DNA of 6,050 nt from Planctomycetota bacterium (GTDB lineage Bacteria > Planctomycetota > Phycisphaerae > UBA1845 > Fen-1342): NCBI GenBank assembly GCA_030616465.1, contig JAUWXH010000142.1, positions 1 to 6,050 on the forward strand, read 5' to 3'. Positions within the stretch are counted from its first letter, which is position 1. Each line of letters begins with the position of its first letter. Both the position numbers and the translations under genes were made by a program. Of the stretch, positions 1-6,050 are shown piece after piece. Below the pieces are notes generated by a model. The model was not told the DNA's origin. It ran no database searches and saw only the letters and a program-made list of their open reading frames with translations.

Positions 1-328
1 CGCGCGGCGAGCGCCCCAGAAAGAGGTTCTCCGCCACCGACAGCGAGGGGACCAGGTTGACTTCCTGGTAGACGGTGCTGATGCCTTTGCGCTGCGCGTC
101 GGCCGGCGACGAAGCGTGAAAGGCCTGGCCTTCGAACGTGATCGTACCGCCGTCGCGCGGGTGGACGCCGGTGAGAACCTTGACGAGCGTGGATTTCCCG
201 GCGCCGTTTTGTCCCATCAGACCGTGCACTTCGCCGCGGCGGACGTCGAAGTCCACCTTGTCCAGCGCGTGCACGCCCGGGAAGTGCTTGTCGATCCCCC
301 GCATCAGGAGTAGGGGCTGCTCACCCAC
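1..328 (-). CDS. ytfR: Sugar ABC transporter ATP-binding protein, YtfR type (partial, N-terminal 109 residues)
   Basis: This is the N-terminal part of the ATPase that powers uptake of a sugar delivered by the upstream binding protein; it acts at the cytoplasmic face of the inner membrane. The 109 visible residues contain the family signature [12 protein letters not shown] (residues 16-27), the Walker A loop GQNGAGKST (39-47; Lys45 and Ser46 bind nucleotide) and the Q-loop in TVYQEVNL (Gln88). E. coli YtfR is about 500 residues with two ATPase halves, so only about a fifth is present and the rest lies left of base 1. The GTG at 328-326 is chosen as start because it gives the usual short lead-in [12 protein letters not shown] purine-rich AAGGGGG lies 11 nt upstream, and an in-frame TGA at 355-353 blocks a longer form. 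ATG 304-302 is a later alternative, but it would remove most of the first beta strand. Family (MglA/RbsA/YtfR class) is certain. The YtfR subgroup rests on the VYQEVNL motif and the adjacent YtfQ gene. Confidence 0.88.
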   Translation of the reverse strand, partial: MGEQPLLLMRGIDKHFPGVHALDKVDFDVRRGEVHGLMGQNGAGKSTLVKVLTGVHPRDGGTITFEGQAFHASSPADAQRKGISTVYQEVNLVPSLSVAENLFLGRSPR

Positions 329-340
329 CGAACCGCTGAC

Positions 341-365
341 CCCCTTAATCCCTCAATCCCTTCGG
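341..365 (-). repeat. Three imperfect 8-9 bp units, each with a Shine-Dalgarno-like core, before ytfR
   Basis: The 37 bp gap between ytfQ and ytfR reads on the coding strand as three imperfect units: CCGAAGGG, ATTGAGGG, ATTAAGGGG. Each carries a purine core (AAGGG, GAGGG, AAGGGG) resembling a ribosome binding site. The last one is the best placed for the GTG start at 328, at 11 nt spacing. The repeat is visible in the sequence. Any role, such as extra ribosome loading or a slippage-prone spacer, is inference. Confidence 0.45.
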
Positions 366-1337
366 CTAGTATTCCCGCGAATCGATCAGCTCCGCCGCGA
401 CCGACTGATCGAACAGGCGATCCTCGTTCTTGATGTACTTCGGCAGCTTCTCGCCCGCCCGCAGCTTCTCGATCGTGTCGAACAGGATCGGCCCGAACAG
501 CGGGTTGCACTCGACGGTTGCGTTCAGCTTGCGGGCCACCATCGCCTCGAACGCCGCCCGAACGGCGTCGATCGAGATGATGATCACGTCTTTGCCCGGC
601 TTGATCCCGGCCTCTTCCAGGGCCTGGATCGCACCCAGGGCCATGTCGTCGTTGTGGGCGTAAACGGCCTCGATTCGGTCACGGTCGGACTTGATGAAAG
701 CCTCCATCACGTCTTTGCCCTTGGCCCGCGTGAAGTCGCCCGACTGGCTCTTGATGATCTTCATGCCCGGGTGCTTCTTGATGCCCTCCTCAAAGCCCTT
801 CTTGCGATCGATCGCCGGTGCGGAACCCGTCGTGCCTTGCAGCTCGACGATGTTGGCCTTGCCGTTCATCTTCTTGGCCAGCCACTCGGCGGCCATGCGC
901 CCCTCCTCGACAAAGTCACTGGCGATCAGCGTCACGTAAAGGCTGTCGTCGCGGACCTTCACGCCGCGATCGACCAGGATCACTGGGATACGGGCGCGCT
1001 GTACCTCGCGCAGTACACGTTCCCAGCCGGTCTCGACGATGGGTGCAATTACGATCACGTCAACCCGCTGCGCGATGAACGAGCGCACCGCCTTAATCTG
1101 ATTGCCCTGCCTTTGCTGTGCGATCGCGAACTTCAGCTCGACACCACGCTTGGCCGCCTCGCCCTTGATCGACTTGGTCTCGGCCGTTCGCCAGGCGCTC
1201 TCGGCCCCGACCTGCGAGAACCCGACGACCAGTTTCTTCCCGGTCGCTTGGGGTTTTGCTCTCTCTTGCGCGACGGCCGGTGCTGCTCCGCCTAGCAGCG
1301 CGCCCACCATCATGCCGAAGATGACGTACCGTAGCAT
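366..1337 (-). CDS. ytfQ: Periplasmic furanose-binding protein of a sugar ABC transporter, YtfQ type
   Basis: Captures a monosaccharide in the periplasm and hands it to the YtfR/YtfT/YjfF-type importer; E. coli YtfQ binds galactofuranose. The 323-residue product matches YtfQ closely in length. It has a textbook signal peptide (Arg3, hydrophobic core 4-19, cleavage expected after AVA at 21-23). The two-lobed periplasmic-binding fold follows, with family motifs VVGFSQVGAESAWR (37-50), QGNQIKAVRSFIAQ (77-90), IAPIVETGWE (97-106), AIDRKKGF (175-182), SQSGDFTRAKGK (197-208), VYAHNDDMALGAIQAL (225-240) and NATVECNPLFGP (272-283). Asp257 of the second hinge-side loop is kept, but the Gly usual after it is Ala258. 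The start is secure: GAGGAG lies 6 nt upstream of the ATG. No lipobox Cys follows the signal, so it should be soluble and periplasmic. It sits 48 bp after the GH127 gene and 37 bp before ytfR. Ligand could be galactofuranose or L-arabinofuranose; the neighbouring arabinofuranosidases favour the latter (inference). Confidence 0.93.
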   Translation of the reverse strand: MLRYVIFGMMVGALLGGAAPAVAQERAKPQATGKKLVVGFSQVGAESAWRTAETKSIKGEAAKRGVELKFAIAQQRQGNQIKAVRSFIAQRVDVIVIAPIVETGWERVLREVQRARIPVILVDRGVKVRDDSLYVTLIASDFVEEGRMAAEWLAKKMNGKANIVELQGTTGSAPAIDRKKGFEEGIKKHPGMKIIKSQSGDFTRAKGKDVMEAFIKSDRDRIEAVYAHNDDMALGAIQALEEAGIKPGKDVIIISIDAVRAAFEAMVARKLNATVECNPLFGPILFDTIEKLRAGEKLPKYIKNEDRLFDQSVAAELIDSREY

Positions 1338-1349
1338 TGTCAGCTCCTC
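1338..1349 (-). promoter_or_regulatory. Strong ribosome binding site of ytfQ
   Basis: The coding strand reads GAGGAG (1349-1344) followed by six bases and the ATG at 1337-1335. It is the best Shine-Dalgarno match in the window. This fits the need for much more binding protein than ATPase or glycosidase, and it fixes the ytfQ start. Confidence 0.8.
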
Positions 1350-1353
1350 AGTC

Positions 1354-1368
1354 GCCCCACACGGGGGC
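1354..1368 (-). promoter_or_regulatory. Small GC-rich hairpin between the GH127 gene and ytfQ
   Basis: GCCCC and GGGGC can pair as a five-base all-GC stem around a five-base loop, in the 48 bp gap just upstream of the ytfQ ribosome binding site. No run of T follows on the coding strand, so it is not a convincing intrinsic terminator. A segmental mRNA stability or processing element favouring the binding-protein message is possible but unproven. A stem this short can arise by chance in GC-rich DNA. Confidence 0.25.
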
Positions 1369-1385
1369 AGTCGTCGCTCATGCCC

Positions 1386-1745
1386 CTATTCCCGGCCGAC
1401 TCTCCACTCCAGGATACCGCCAGAGTACTCTTCTTGTAGCTGGACTTCGATCTTGAGCCCGGTTGTCTCCACGGGCGTGAAGCTCACGCGGTTGAACTGA
1501 TCGAGCTCCGCCCCGTAGTCCGCCGCACCTTGGACTTCCCGCCAACTCTCGCCGTCGCGGCGCAGGAGCCTCCACGACGTAGGCACTCGGCAGCCGCCGC
1601 CCGCCGCCTCGTCGTCAAACCAGTACACCTCCACGCTCGAGACCCGCCGCGCCCGGTCGAAGTCGTACTGCACCCATTCCAGTGAGCCCCGCCGCGGCCA
1701 CCACGTGAAACGCGGAATGCCGTGATCGTTGGAGCTCTTCGGCTC
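1386..1745 (-). repeat. C-terminal module copy 2 (shared with the upstream glycosidase)
   Basis: Residues about 667-785 of the GH127 protein form a Trp-rich beta module beginning EPKSSND and ending GGILEWRVG. Landmarks are IPRFTWWPRRG, EWVQYDFD, VEVYWFDDE and SWREVQG. It aligns along its whole length with the end of the upstream glycosidase, with most landmark residues identical. It resembles galactose-binding-like (F5/8 type C, discoidin) carbohydrate-binding folds. That fold assignment is inference from the strand pattern and placement. Confidence 0.7.
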
Positions 1746-3743
1746 CTGCCGATTGTGCAGTGCCAGCAACGTGTCGGACTGCCAGCACCGGGACGCGCTG
1801 GCGGTGACCCAGCGCACCGGCGGCGGCTCGAGCAGCAACGGCGACTCCGGTAACCACACGACCATCTCACCCGCCTCCCGGTTGTCCCAGGCATAATAGG
1901 GAACCGCGACGAACTCGGCGGACTCGGCTTCCGCAGCATGCCGATAGAGATCGTCGTCCCAACCTTCGCCGCCCGTCGCCAACACCGTCCCACGGATGAC
2001 CGTCACACCGCCCAGCAGGTCCGGCCGATGCTCGGCGTGCAGTTCGGCGTTACGCGGCAACGTGAGATGCCGCACACGCCCGCCGTTGTCCGTCCCTTCC
2101 AGGCAGTACACGATCGGCCCGCGCTGCAGCGCGACCTTGCCCACATTCTCCTTCACGCGCGGGTTCGCCGTGATCCGCCGAATCGGCATCGGCAGATCAA
2201 GGTTGGCGACATCGCCGCGCTTCCATTTCCGTTGGATCCGAGCATAGCCGTCCTGCAAGATGGTCCGGGCCGGGGCTCGGCCGTCGTCGAGTCCGGTAGT
2301 GGCGTATCGGGACCAGCCCGGAATCCGAAGGCAGATCGCAAACTCAGCGTTTTCCGCCGGATCGACCACGATCCGCACCTTGCCGTCCCACGGGTATTGT
2401 GTCTCCTGTCGCAGCGTGACGGTCGTGCCGCCCACGGGGATCTTCGCCGAGCTGCCGACATAGAGATTCACGTAGACCGCGTCGTCGGAATGCGCGTAAA
2501 CGTAGCGGCCCAGCGAAAGCAAGAGCCGCAGCACGTTCGGCGGGCAACAAGCGCAGCTATACCACGGCCGCCGATGATGATTGCCCTTGCTGCCCAGCGG
2601 GTTGGTGTAGAAAAACTTCTCGCCGTCGAGCGACACGCCTGACAAGAAACCGTTGTACAGGACCTGCTCGAGCACGTCCGCGTAGCGCGCATCGCCGTGC
2701 AGCAGGTTAAGCCGGTGGTTCCAGAGGATCATCCCGATCGACGCACACGTTTCGGCATATGCTGTGTCGTTCGGCAGATCGTACGGAACGGTGAAGCCTT
2801 CGTTGTGCGCGGATGGCCCGATCCCGCCGGTGATGTACATCTTTCGCCGCACCACGTCGTTCCAGATGCGGTCCATCGCGTCGATGTAGCCCTGATCGCC
2901 GGTGAGCGCGGCAACGTCCGCTACCCCGCTATATAGGTACATCGCCCGCACCGCATGCCCGACGATCTCGCTCTGCTCGCGGACCGGCAGGTGATCCTGG
3001 CAGTAGTCGCCGTAGAGTTCGCGCCCCGCCGCTCGCCCGCGCTGTTCCAGGAAGAACTCGGCCAGCTTCAGGTAGCGCTGCTCGCCCGTCACGCGGGCAA
3101 GTTTGACCAGCGCCAGCTCGATCTCCTCGTGCCCGGGCACGTCGTGCCGCTTGTCCGGCCCGAACAGCGAATCGATCAGGTCGGCGAACCGGACCGCCAC
3201 ATCGAGTAATGCGCGTTTGCCGGTCGCCTGGTAGTGCGCGACAGCGGCTTCGATCAGATGTCCGGCACAGTACAACTCGTGCTTGTGAGCCAGGTTCGAC
3301 CACCGCGGCTCATTGGTGAGGATGTAGTAGCTGTTGAGGTAGCCGTCCGACTGCTGCGCGGCGGCGATCTTGGCGATCAACTCGTCTACATACTTCATCA
3401 GCTCCGGGTCGCTATCGCCCGCCAACGCGTACGCCGCCCCCTCCAGCGCCTTGTACACGTCGGAGTCGTTGAAGAAGTACCCTTCGAATCCGCCTTCCAT
3501 CTTTCCGGCGGCTTTGACGAAGTTGCCGATCCGCCCGGTCTCCTCACACATCTTGAAGTTGTGCGGCAGCGTCTTGTCGCGGGTGACTTTCTGCCGCGGT
3601 GCCCAAAAGGCATCCTCAATCCGCACGTCGGTCAAGGGCACAGCCGTGAGCCTCTGGTGTTCTGCCATGGTCGGAACCACCCAACTCGCCGCGACGCTCG
3701 CCAAGGTAATGGAGGATATAACTCTCACGTCCCCACCCGCCAT
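1386..3743 (-). CDS. GH127 beta-L-arabinofuranosidase (DUF1680 / HypBA1 type) with extra C-terminal domain
   Basis: Predicted retaining glycosidase that removes beta-L-arabinofuranose from oligosaccharides or hydroxyproline-rich glycoproteins. Start of the catalytic part is marked by VRIEDAFWAPR (40-50), then the (alpha/alpha)6-barrel. Catalytic residues known from Bifidobacterium HypBA1 are all visible: acid/base Glu315 in HNEGFTV, 16 residues before Glu331, then Cys333 (YAETCAS), and the Cys399-Cys400 pair in SCACCPPN. Glu331, Cys333, Cys399 and Cys400 form the zinc site and Cys399 is the expected nucleophile. Beta-sandwich regions follow (for example LRIPGW at 472-477). HypBA1 is 658 residues; this protein has 785, much of the excess being a tail from about 667. 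ATG 3743 gives a 19 bp overlap with the upstream gene. GTG 3728 gives a GTGA overlap with the upstream stop codon and a better G-rich lead, and ATG 3668 removes a 25-residue, weakly signal-like N-terminus. Start is therefore uncertain and so is export. The function call is solid; the exact substrate is not shown. Confidence 0.9.
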   Translation of the reverse strand: MAGGDVRVISSITLASVAASWVVPTMAEHQRLTAVPLTDVRIEDAFWAPRQKVTRDKTLPHNFKMCEETGRIGNFVKAAGKMEGGFEGYFFNDSDVYKALEGAAYALAGDSDPELMKYVDELIAKIAAAQQSDGYLNSYYILTNEPRWSNLAHKHELYCAGHLIEAAVAHYQATGKRALLDVAVRFADLIDSLFGPDKRHDVPGHEEIELALVKLARVTGEQRYLKLAEFFLEQRGRAAGRELYGDYCQDHLPVREQSEIVGHAVRAMYLYSGVADVAALTGDQGYIDAMDRIWNDVVRRKMYITGGIGPSAHNEGFTVPYDLPNDTAYAETCASIGMILWNHRLNLLHGDARYADVLEQVLYNGFLSGVSLDGEKFFYTNPLGSKGNHHRRPWYSCACCPPNVLRLLLSLGRYVYAHSDDAVYVNLYVGSSAKIPVGGTTVTLRQETQYPWDGKVRIVVDPAENAEFAICLRIPGWSRYATTGLDDGRAPARTILQDGYARIQRKWKRGDVANLDLPMPIRRITANPRVKENVGKVALQRGPIVYCLEGTDNGGRVRHLTLPRNAELHAEHRPDLLGGVTVIRGTVLATGGEGWDDDLYRHAAEAESAEFVAVPYYAWDNREAGEMVVWLPESPLLLEPPPVRWVTASASRCWQSDTLLALHNRQEPKSSNDHGIPRFTWWPRRGSLEWVQYDFDRARRVSSVEVYWFDDEAAGGGCRVPTSWRLLRRDGESWREVQGAADYGAELDQFNRVSFTPVETTGLKIEVQLQEEYSGGILEWRVGRE

Positions 3744-4081
3744 TCGAGAATGCCGCCCGAGAAGCCCTCGCGTAATGCGGCCTCGAGCTTCAGCTCGCTA
3801 GTTTCCACGGGGTCAAATGTCACACAGTTGAACTGGTTCAGCGTTGTGCCGTAGCCGCTCGCGCCAGCCACCTCACGCCATTCGTCCCGGATGCGGCGGT
3901 AGATCTTCCAGGACAACGGTACACGGTAGTAGGTCCTCTGCGGCCCGTCGTCGAACCAGTAGACTTCGCATGACGCCACCCTTCGGAGCTTGTCAAAGCG
4001 GTAAGTGACCCACTCGGTTGTCCCGCGACCCGGCCACCACGTGAAGCGCGGCACGTCGCGATCGTCCGACGACTTCGGCTC
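3725..4081 (-). repeat. C-terminal module copy 1 (shared with the downstream glycosidase)
   Basis: Residues about 623-740 begin EPKSSDD and end GGILEWRVG, with PRFTWWPGRG, EWVTYRFD, CEVYWFDD and EWREVAG between. The match to the tail of the downstream enzyme is much stronger than between the two catalytic parts. At the DNA level, 4034-4049 and 1697-1712 share CCACCACGTGAA. This suggests a domain kept similar by function, or spread by duplication or conversion. Confidence 0.7.
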
Positions 4082-5947
4082 CCAGCCGTCGCTGAGCGCG
4101 TTGATGTCATGGCTACAGTTTGATGCCCGGTGTCGCGGCGGCGGCGGCTCCACCCACTCGTGCGCCTCCGGCCCCTCACCGATCACTGGAAATGCCGAAA
4201 TCCGCAGCCGCGCGCAGCCCATCGGAATCAGCGTGATCTCTTCAACCGGCTCGTCCGACCGCACCGGGCTGGCTTGCACTTCGCCCACCAGGCCATTCTC
4301 GTCCAGCTTCCAGGCCGGGATGCGCTTGCCCTTCGCTCGAATCTCGATCGGAGCGGCGTTGGGTGTGAACGGCTGCTCCGCCAGCCCGACGGGCTTGGTA
4401 TGCACATTGAGTGAGGAAGCCGGGTCACGCTCGTCCAACACCAACCCGTAGTTCCACGGCGTGGTTGGGAACACCTCGAACGCCGGCCATTCGTCCGTGC
4501 CGCCGTAGCGCTCCCACCGTTCGCCGATCTTCAAGGCGTACCAGAGCGGCCCGCGGCGGACGGAAGCCGAGTCGGCGTTGCTCCGCCATGTGCTCACACC
4601 GACCTTCATCGGCAGGCGAAGCCGCACCTCATCGCCGTCTGACCAGACACGTTCGATTCGGATGTAGCTGAGTGGCTTCATGTTGAACAGCGCATCCTTG
4701 CCGTTGATGGAGAGCCTCGCCACGTCGCACCAGCCGGGCACGCGCAGGTACAGCGGGAAACTAACCGGCGTCGGCGTCGAGAGCTTGAACGTCACGACTT
4801 CGTCGAACGGGTAATCCGTCGCTTCACTGATGGTGACCTCGACCCCATCGGCAACCTTGGCTTTGACCTCGCACGGTGCGTACAGCACCGCCGCCAGACC
4901 GTTGTCGCGCGTGGCAATCCATAGATGCTCGGCATAGTACGGCCAGCCGAACGCCACGTTGTGCTGGCAGCAGCGGTAGTCGTGCGGGTCGTAAGCCAGC
5001 ATGCACCCGCCGTTGTCCAGACCGGGAGCCTTGTTGCCCTGGTCGAGCTGCACCATGTTCGGCGCGGTCAGGTAATGCAGCCCCTTCAAGTCCGGCGTCA
5101 GCGCCGCCGGCAGCGAGTTGAACGCGACTTCCTCGCACCGGTCGGCGAACAGCGGGTCGCCAGTGAACGCCAGCAGCATCTCGAAGCTGTGCATGATCTC
5201 GACCATCGAGCACGTTTCGGCCGCCTGCCGCGGACCGTGGTAGCCCGGCCGGCAGTTCTCATCCGCCCCGAACATCCCGCCCGGAACCCGGCCGTAGAGA
5301 GCCATCACCGCCTGGTAATTACGCTCGGCGGCATCGAGGTGCGCCCGATCACGGGTCTGCATGTAGTACACCGCCGGCTCGCGGAACGCCTGGCAGATGT
5401 TCACGCCGTGCCAGCTCGCGATGTGCTTGTCCCAGCGTGCCGTCCGTTGGTGGATAATGTGGCCGAGATCGAGCAGCCATTCTTCGCCGGTGCGGTTGTA
5501 CAGCCAGTGAATACTCTCGAGGTTGTCGCCAGCGCGGATCTTCTGCCAACTGCCCGGCAGCAGGTCTTCCCGCGGCAGGTTCATTTGCCACTGGAAATAC
5601 CGGGTCATAAACGGGATCACGCGTTCGTCGCCGGTTGCCTCGTAATACGACTGTAGCACGTTCAGCGCGATCATATTCGGCCAGACGTCGTGCTTCTCCT
5701 TGTTCACCCGCGGGCCGAAGTAGCCGTCCGCCTCCTGAGCGGAGAGAATCCCGTCGATCCAGGTGCGGGCCTGGCGGATGATCCGTTCATCCTCGAGCAC
5801 GTAGCCCAGATCGCCGAAGCCTTTGAGCCAGTAGGGCAGCTCCTCCCAGCCGTACTCGCCTTCGCCGTCCGGGCTCATCCACGCGCTGACCTCCGCGTTG
5901 CACCATTTGCTGATTTCCGGCAGGTGGCCGACGAACCCGTCACGCAT
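3725..5947 (-). CDS. GH127/DUF1680-like glycosidase (beta-L-arabinofuranosidase superfamily), intact part after an in-frame stop
   Basis: Predicted furanosidase related to, but divergent from, the downstream GH127 enzyme. The open frame from ATG 5947 gives 740 residues. Barrel motifs are ELPYWLKGFGDLGYV (36-50), SAQEADGYFGPR (69-80), LQSYYEATGD (98-107) and ESIHWLYNRTGE (144-155). The zinc/nucleophile site of the superfamily is retained: Glu244 and Cys246 in AAETCSMVE, and Cys326-Cys327 in DYRCCQHN. The acid/base region differs from the canonical type: FGADENCRPGYHGPRQ, with Glu230 as the likely counterpart, 14 rather than 16 residues before Glu244. Beta domains follow (LRVPGW at 401-406; VRRGPLWYALK at 463-473) and a C-terminal Trp-rich module from about 623. 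ATG 5947 is probably not the natural start: no ribosome binding site precedes it, and conserved family sequence continues in frame upstream across a TGA. The gene starts right of base 6050. It is either broken near its 5' end or carries a sequence error. Its stop overlaps the next gene. Confidence 0.85.
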   Translation of the reverse strand: MRDGFVGHLPEISKWCNAEVSAWMSPDGEGEYGWEELPYWLKGFGDLGYVLEDERIIRQARTWIDGILSAQEADGYFGPRVNKEKHDVWPNMIALNVLQSYYEATGDERVIPFMTRYFQWQMNLPREDLLPGSWQKIRAGDNLESIHWLYNRTGEEWLLDLGHIIHQRTARWDKHIASWHGVNICQAFREPAVYYMQTRDRAHLDAAERNYQAVMALYGRVPGGMFGADENCRPGYHGPRQAAETCSMVEIMHSFEMLLAFTGDPLFADRCEEVAFNSLPAALTPDLKGLHYLTAPNMVQLDQGNKAPGLDNGGCMLAYDPHDYRCCQHNVAFGWPYYAEHLWIATRDNGLAAVLYAPCEVKAKVADGVEVTISEATDYPFDEVVTFKLSTPTPVSFPLYLRVPGWCDVARLSINGKDALFNMKPLSYIRIERVWSDGDEVRLRLPMKVGVSTWRSNADSASVRRGPLWYALKIGERWERYGGTDEWPAFEVFPTTPWNYGLVLDERDPASSLNVHTKPVGLAEQPFTPNAAPIEIRAKGKRIPAWKLDENGLVGEVQASPVRSDEPVEEITLIPMGCARLRISAFPVIGEGPEAHEWVEPPPPRHRASNCSHDINALSDGWEPKSSDDRDVPRFTWWPGRGTTEWVTYRFDKLRRVASCEVYWFDDGPQRTYYRVPLSWKIYRRIRDEWREVAGASGYGTTLNQFNCVTFDPVETSELKLEAALREGFSGGILEWRVGT

Positions 5948-6050
5948 CAGTTCGAGTTGATGCCGCAGTCAGCCGTGTGGCGTGATGCTCCCGATCGGCA
6001 GCTTGACCAATGGGTTTGGCACCAGCGGCCGGCGGTATTCCACATAATGG
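5948..6050 (-). pseudogene. Upstream in-frame continuation of the GH127-like glycosidase, interrupted by TGA; 5' end outside window
   Basis: Reading the minus strand in the same frame as the 740-residue open frame gives, from the window edge, HYVEYRRPLVPNPLVKLPIG then SITPHG, a TGA stop, then LRHQLEL joining directly to MRDGFVGHLPEISKW. The pattern PLxPNP-LxxLPIGSI-xPxGWL-xxQLEL-xxDGFxGHLPEI is the conserved N-terminal block of DUF1680 glycosidases. The segment is therefore coding in origin, not an intergenic leader. The stop sits exactly at the conserved Trp. Whether the gene is truly inactivated, read through, or mis-sequenced cannot be told here. Confidence 0.7.
5969..5971 (-). other. In-frame TGA replacing the conserved Trp of the GWL motif
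   Basis: The codon is TGA followed by C, in the context GGC TGA CTG (Gly-stop-Leu). The family consensus is Gly-Trp-Leu, so a single G-to-A change of TGG would explain it. The remaining 740 codons of the gene use TGG for many Trp residues and contain no other TGA, so a reassigned UGA code is unlikely. Confidence 0.75.

Noticed and set aside
138..1295. Long plus-strand open frame (385 codons) opposite ytfQ and ytfR
   Set aside because: It runs codon-in-phase with ytfQ on the other strand, so it stays open only because ytfQ avoids TTA, CTA and TCA codons. Its Arg/Leu/Asp-rich translation matches no family, while the minus strand encodes a clear YtfQ and YtfR.
1354..1368. Hairpin as a transcription terminator before ytfQ
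   Set aside because: The stem is only 5 bp and no T-run follows. The next gene is in the same direction and belongs to the same pathway.
1938..2642. Plus-strand open frame of 234 codons inside the GH127 gene
   Set aside because: It is the codon-aligned antisense of a region with strong GH127 motifs. No ribosome binding site or recognisable domain is visible.
3234..3854. Plus-strand open frame of 206 codons across the junction of the two glycosidase genes
   Set aside because: It mirrors the start of the GH127 gene in phase, and no domain is recognisable.
1697..4050. Repeated CCACCACGTGAA (CACGTG core) at two sites as a regulator operator
   Set aside because: Both copies encode the same conserved FTWWP stretch of the shared C-terminal module, so protein homology explains the repeat.
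4925..5656. Plus-strand open frame of 243 codons inside the upstream glycosidase
   Set aside because: It is in phase with the real minus-strand gene, with low-complexity composition typical of high-GC antisense frames.
5969..5971. TGA as a selenocysteine codon or reassigned Trp codon
   Set aside because: Relatives have Trp here rather than Cys. The rest of the gene uses TGG for Trp with no further TGA, so neither selenocysteine nor a reassigned code is supported.

Overview
The window is GC-rich, gene-dense bacterial DNA. All supported genes lie on the minus strand and are packed tightly, so the window is best read right to left. The Gram-negative type of transport protein, and the pairing of DUF1680-type glycosidases with a tryptophan-rich C-terminal beta domain, suggest an environmental polysaccharide degrader. 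Planctomycetota or a neighbouring group such as Verrucomicrobiota or Acidobacteriota is my guess. No rRNA, tRNA or marker gene is present to prove the taxonomy.

Layout in transcription order (right to left): (1) 6050-3725, a glycosidase of the beta-L-arabinofuranosidase superfamily (GH127/DUF1680-like). Its 5' end lies outside the window, and an in-frame TGA at 5971-5969 sits where the family has the Trp of a conserved Gly-Trp-Leu motif. (2) 3743-1386, a second, canonical GH127 beta-L-arabinofuranosidase with all expected catalytic and zinc residues. It overlaps the end of gene 1. (3) 1337-366, a periplasmic sugar-binding protein of the YtfQ (galactofuranose-binding) type with a clear signal peptide and a strong ribosome binding site. 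(4) 328-1, the N-terminal part of the matching YtfR-type sugar ABC ATPase, cut by the window edge. Permease genes would be expected to the left of base 1.

Gaps are 48 bp or less (one pair overlaps) and no terminator is visible, so the four genes look like one operon whose promoter lies right of base 6050. The inferred logic is that two related but divergent glycosidases release furanose sugars (most likely L-arabinofuranose) from plant-type glycans or glycoproteins, and a furanose-type ABC transporter takes them up. The two glycosidases share a homologous C-terminal module of about 115 residues although their catalytic parts are divergent.

The points most worth a second look are the nonsense codon in gene 1, the shared C-terminal module, and the coupling of furanosidases to a furanose importer. 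I see no CRISPR array, insertion sequence, RNA gene or phage element.
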